Position numbers and translations under genes: made by a program. Shown here in pieces: positions 60,811-64,000 of a DNA stretch of 64,000 bases; the first letter of the stretch is position 1, and every line of letters starts with the position of its first letter. This DNA comes from Pseudomonadota bacterium. Its GTDB lineage: Bacteria > Pseudomonadota > Gammaproteobacteria > Burkholderiales > SG8-39. Under the pieces are notes generated by a model that did not search any database, was not told the origin of the DNA, and saw nothing but the letters and a program-made list of their open reading frames with translations. The stretch lies in contig CANGMI010000003.1 of NCBI GenBank assembly GCA_947455195.1, forward strand, positions 1-64,000. Reading direction: 5' to 3'.

Positions 60811-61431
60811 TCAGCCCGGGCCGGCGAGTGCGCGCAGCACCGCCGCCGCGTCGGTCACTGCGGTGACGTTGGCCAGATCGGCAAGGGTGGCTGCATGAAT
60901 CGCAGGCCGCATCGCGGCGCACCCGTCGGCAATGACAATCGTATGGAAGTCGCGGGTGTGGGCGTCACGCGCAGTCGACGCCACGCCACCGTTGGTGACG
61001 ATGCCGGTACACAGGAGCGTGGTGATGCGCTCGCGGCGCAGGACATGCTCGAGGCGCGACGCATGAAAGGCCGAGAAGGCCACCTTCTCGACCAGACAGT
61101 CGACCAGCGGACCCAGTTCATCGATGACGCGCTGGTCGAATGAACCCGGCGCGAAGGCGCCCTCGCCCAGAAAGGGGCGCAGCGCCTTCAGGTGCGGCGA
61201 GATGAGCGAGACCCCGTGCCGACCCGGCGGAATGGTGAACTGCGAGGCCACCACCAGGCCGCCGCGGGCGCGCAAGGCTTCGGCCACGGCGCGAATGATC
61301 GGCACCGTCGCCGCAAAGTCGGGGGATGTAGCGCCGCCGCGGGCATAGGCTCCCTCGGGATGCATGAAGCCGTTCTGCATGTCACCGATGAAGAGCGCCG
61401 TGGTAGCCGGGTCGAGGGTCTGAAGGTCCAT
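60811..61431 (-). CDS. Isochorismatase-family cysteine hydrolase
   Basis: 'TALFIGDMQNGFMHPEGAYARGG', 'VEKVAFSAFHASRLEHVLRRERITTLLCTGIVTNGGVASTARDAHTRDFHTIVIADGCAA'. Confidence 0.94.
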   Translation of the reverse strand: MDLQTLDPATTALFIGDMQNGFMHPEGAYARGGATSPDFAATVPIIRAVAEALRARGGLVVASQFTIPPGRHGVSLISPHLKALRPFLGEGAFAPGSFDQRVIDELGPLVDCLVEKVAFSAFHASRLEHVLRRERITTLLCTGIVTNGGVASTARDAHTRDFHTIVIADGCAAMRPAIHAATLADLANVTAVTDAAAVLRALAGPG

Positions 61432-62650
61432 GAGCGATGCCCGTCAGGGCGAGGGAGTAGAATCGGACCCCGATCATGCACCGGAACAGCGCCTCGCAGT
61501 GAGACTCGCCATACTCATGCTCGCGCTGTCGGCTGCCAACACCGGCATGAGCCAGCGCATTGCCGAACCCATGCTGCCGCGCCTTGCCGTCGAATACTCG
61601 ACCTCGGTGCCGGCGGTCGCGATCGTCGTTACCGCGTACGCGCTCGCCTCGGCCATGGCGCAATACGTACACGGTCCGCTCGGCGATCGCTACGGGGCGC
61701 TGCGTACCGTGACCCTGCTCACCGGACTTTCCGGGGTTGCCTCCCTCGGTTGCGCCATGGCGGGCAGCCTCGAGGCACTGACTGCGTGGCGCTTTGCCTG
61801 CGGATGCTTTGCCTCAGGGAGCATGACGCTGGGCATGGCCTACGTTGCCGATGTCGTACCGCCCGAGCGCCGTCAGACCGTGCTTGCTCGCTTTCTTGCC
61901 GGCAGCGTGAGCGGGCAGACCACCGGACCGCTGGTGGGCGGGATGCTCACCGACTTCGTCGGCTGGCGCTCGACCTTCCTGCTGCTCGGTTGCATCTTCA
62001 TGCTGGTGACCGGCCTGCTCATTGCCACCACGCACCGCCAGTGGACGCCAGGACGCGCCGGCCACCGGCCGCTGCTCTCCCCGGCTCCCTACCTTGCGAT
62101 ACTTCGCACCTCACGCGGGCGCGCCGTCCTGCTGGCCGTATTCACCGAAATGGCGCTCTTTTTCGGTGCCTACACCTTCCTGGGTGCATGGCTGAAGGAA
62201 CGATTCGATCTGTCCTACACCCTCACAGGACTGATTCTTGCCGGCTTCGGTCTGGGTGGCCTCGCCTACAGCAGTTCGGTTCGCGTGCTGCTCAGGCGCT
62301 TCGGGCAACGGGGTTGCGTGCTGATTGGCGGCCTGCTCGGCGGCTCGCTCTACCTCCTCATCCTCATTGCCCCGACCTGGCAATGGGCCGTACCGTGCAC
62401 GATGGGTATGGGCTTTGCCTTCTACACCATGCACAACACGCTGCAGACACGGGCTACCGAACTCGCACCGCAGGCGCGTGCAACGGCGCTTGCGCTCTTC
62501 TCGATGAACTGGGCCGGTGGCCAGGCCATCGGCGCTCTGGTCATGAGCCTGGGGATCAGCGTCGTGGGCTACGCCCCCATGATCGCAACCTTCGCGATCG
62601 CGTTCATGGTCTTCAGTCTGGTGCTGCGCGCCCACCTGCATCGGCTCTGA
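61430..62650 (+). CDS. MFS transporter (DHA-type)
   Basis: 12-TM-like; 'VVTAYALASAMAQYVHGPLGDRYGALRTVTLLTGLSG', 'ERRQTVLARFLAGSVSGQTTGPLVGGMLTDFVGWRSTFLLLGC'; GTG 61499 is an alternative start. Confidence 0.93.
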   Translation: MSDARQGEGVESDPDHAPEQRLAVRLAILMLALSAANTGMSQRIAEPMLPRLAVEYSTSVPAVAIVVTAYALASAMAQYVHGPLGDRYGALRTVTLLTGLSGVASLGCAMAGSLEALTAWRFACGCFASGSMTLGMAYVADVVPPERRQTVLARFLAGSVSGQTTGPLVGGMLTDFVGWRSTFLLLGCIFMLVTGLLIATTHRQWTPGRAGHRPLLSPAPYLAILRTSRGRAVLLAVFTEMALFFGAYTFLGAWLKERFDLSYTLTGLILAGFGLGGLAYSSSVRVLLRRFGQRGCVLIGGLLGGSLYLLILIAPTWQWAVPCTMGMGFAFYTMHNTLQTRATELAPQARATALALFSMNWAGGQAIGALVMSLGISVVGYAPMIATFAIAFMVFSLVLRAHLHRL

Positions 62651-62719
62651 CCGGAACGCGCGCACGGTGCTCGCAGATCGATCGCTGCCGCGCTGGCTGC
62701 CCGGCGGCAGGACAACGCT

Positions 62720-63397
62720 TCACCGGGAGCGAGACCCCGGTGCCTCGTAGAGGACCGGGCCCGCCGCCGTACCCAGAATCAGGCAATCGGCACCCCGTCG
62801 GGCAAAAAGGCCTGCCGTCACCACGCCAGCCAGGCCCTCGATGGTTGCCTCGAGCGCGACCGGATCTTCGATCGACAGACCCACCACGTCGATCACCAGA
62901 TTGCCGTTGTCGGTGCGAAAGCCCTCCCGCAGACGCGGTTCGCCCCCCAGGCGCGCCAGTTCGCGCGACACGTAGGCTCGCGCCATCGGGATGACTTCAA
63001 CGGGCAGCGGAAAGCGGCCGAGACGTTCGACGCGCTTGGATTCATCGGCAATGCAGACGAATCGGGTGGAAGCGGCTGCCACGATCTTCTCGCGGGTCAG
63101 CGCACCACCGCCACCCTTGATCATGCGAAAAGCCGCGTCGATCTCATCGGCACCGTCCACATACACGGGCAGGGTATCGACGTCGTTCAGGTCAAAAACA
63201 CGAATGCCCGCGGCCGCGAGACGGCTGGCCGTGCGCTCCGAACTTGCGACAGCCCCGACCAGGTCGCGTGCGCGCGGGGCGAGCGCATCGATGAAGCAAT
63301 CGGCCGTAGAGCCGGTGCCGACACCCAGAACGATGCCAGGAGGCACCTGCTTGACCGCCTCGAGGGCAACCATCTGCTTCAACTGCTGGGCATCCAT
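62720..63397 (-). CDS. rpiA: Ribose-5-phosphate isomerase A
   Basis: '[20 protein letters not shown]', '[32 protein letters not shown]', '[19 protein letters not shown]'. Confidence 0.96.
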   Translation of the reverse strand: MDAQQLKQMVALEAVKQVPPGIVLGVGTGSTADCFIDALAPRARDLVGAVASSERTASRLAAAGIRVFDLNDVDTLPVYVDGADEIDAAFRMIKGGGGALTREKIVAAASTRFVCIADESKRVERLGRFPLPVEVIPMARAYVSRELARLGGEPRLREGFRTDNGNLVIDVVGLSIEDPVALEATIEGLAGVVTAGLFARRGADCLILGTAAGPVLYEAPGSRSR

Positions 63398-63578
63398 ACG
63401 GGCATCCTTGAATCAGGCGGGCGCTGCTCGCACCTCGCAGGCCGAGCAGTTCCCTGCAGCAAAGCCGATACAATAGCGCGCATCGACTCGCTTGCCTTGC
63501 TTGCCTCGCTTTCGGCAGCGAGCTGCCTTCAGGATCCATCATGCGCCCAGGCCCACTCGCCCCCCTGCAGTGCCGCTG

Positions 63579-64000
63579 ATGCAGGACACCGCGCTCCAGC
63601 CCTCGCAACGAGTCCGCGCCCGCGATCTCTTCATGGCCTTCCTGCGGATTGCCGTGGCGGGCGTCGGGGGCGTGCTTCCCCATGCGCAGTACCAACTGGT
63701 CGAGCGCGAGCGCTGGCTCACCCAGCGCGAGTTCGCCGATTACCTGAGTGCCGGGCAGCTGCTGCCTGGCCCCAACATCGTCAATGTCGCCATCATGGTC
63801 GGCGCGCGCTATCGGGGCCTCACCGGCTCCCTGGCCGGCGTTGCCGGCATGATGGTCGTGCCTTTCTTCTTCGTGATCGGGCTCGCCGCCTTCTACCGCC
63901 ACTTTGGCGAAGAGCCCTACGTCCGTCAGGTCTTTTACGGCATCTCGGCCGGGGCAGCCGGGCTGATGATCTCGACCGGCGTGAAACTGGCGCGCGCACA
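63579..64000 (+). CDS. Chromate transporter (ChrA) domain protein, 3' truncated by window edge
   Basis: Translated from ATG 63579: MQDTALQPSQRVRARDLFMAFLRIAVAGVGGVLPHAQYQLVERERWLTQREFADYLSAGQLLPGPNIVNVAIMVGARYRGLTGSLAG...; GQxLPGPNxVN signature. Confidence 0.88.
   Translation, partial: MQDTALQPSQRVRARDLFMAFLRIAVAGVGGVLPHAQYQLVERERWLTQREFADYLSAGQLLPGPNIVNVAIMVGARYRGLTGSLAGVAGMMVVPFFFVIGLAAFYRHFGEEPYVRQVFYGISAGAAGLMISTGVKLARA

Noticed and set aside
63192-63902. 236-aa minus-strand ORF upstream of rpiA
   Set aside because: Antisense to the convincing ChrA start and overlapping rpiA out of frame; composition is shadow-like.

Overview
High-GC, betaproteobacterial-like (Burkholderiales-type) chromosomal window, read entirely by eye from the sequence and the supplied ORF track; no searches were run. 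Main blocks: (1) 0-11 kb: 3' end of an acidic Asp/Ala/Glu-rich protein with a 90-bp tandem repeat; an SBP_bac_3 + DAACS + divergent DAACS transporter operon; two convergent 2OG-Fe(II) oxygenases; an amino-acid ABC permease and SBP with no ATPase; RidA, a flavin reductase and a MetE-like protein. (2) 11-27 kb, accessory and patchy: a 605-632 aa orphan protein; a SPINDLY/OGT-like TPR protein; a YHYH lipoprotein / RCC1-repeat / degenerate multicopper oxidase operon with two TetR-like regulators; a GTG-started protein with a RelA/SpoT-like (alarmone synthetase fold) signature; a duplicated and truncated TetR remnant; and three tRNA 3'-end-like segments in one orientation, including an intact tRNA-Ala(CGC), around VOC, esterase, Fic and uvrA-remnant genes. 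This looks like an integration hotspot. (3) 27-38 kb: core tsaC/sua5-purK-purE-purC-fba(class I)-pyk-pgk-gap-tkt. (4) 38-45 kb: HIBADH-like dehydrogenase, VOC, nudC, FAH-family, mhpF, mhpE, OYE. (5) 45-56 kb: LPS core/O-antigen locus. (6) 56-64 kb: rhodanese, pcm, FAD oxidoreductase, ROK kinase, Bug-type SBP, isochorismatase, MFS, rpiA, partial chromate transporter. The best candidates for something undescribed are the RelA/SpoT-like ORF at 21.7-22.7 kb in the hotspot, the SBP-coupled double-DAACS operon, the YHYH-RCC1-degenerate MCO module with its palindromic operator, and the orphan at 11.2-13.0 kb.
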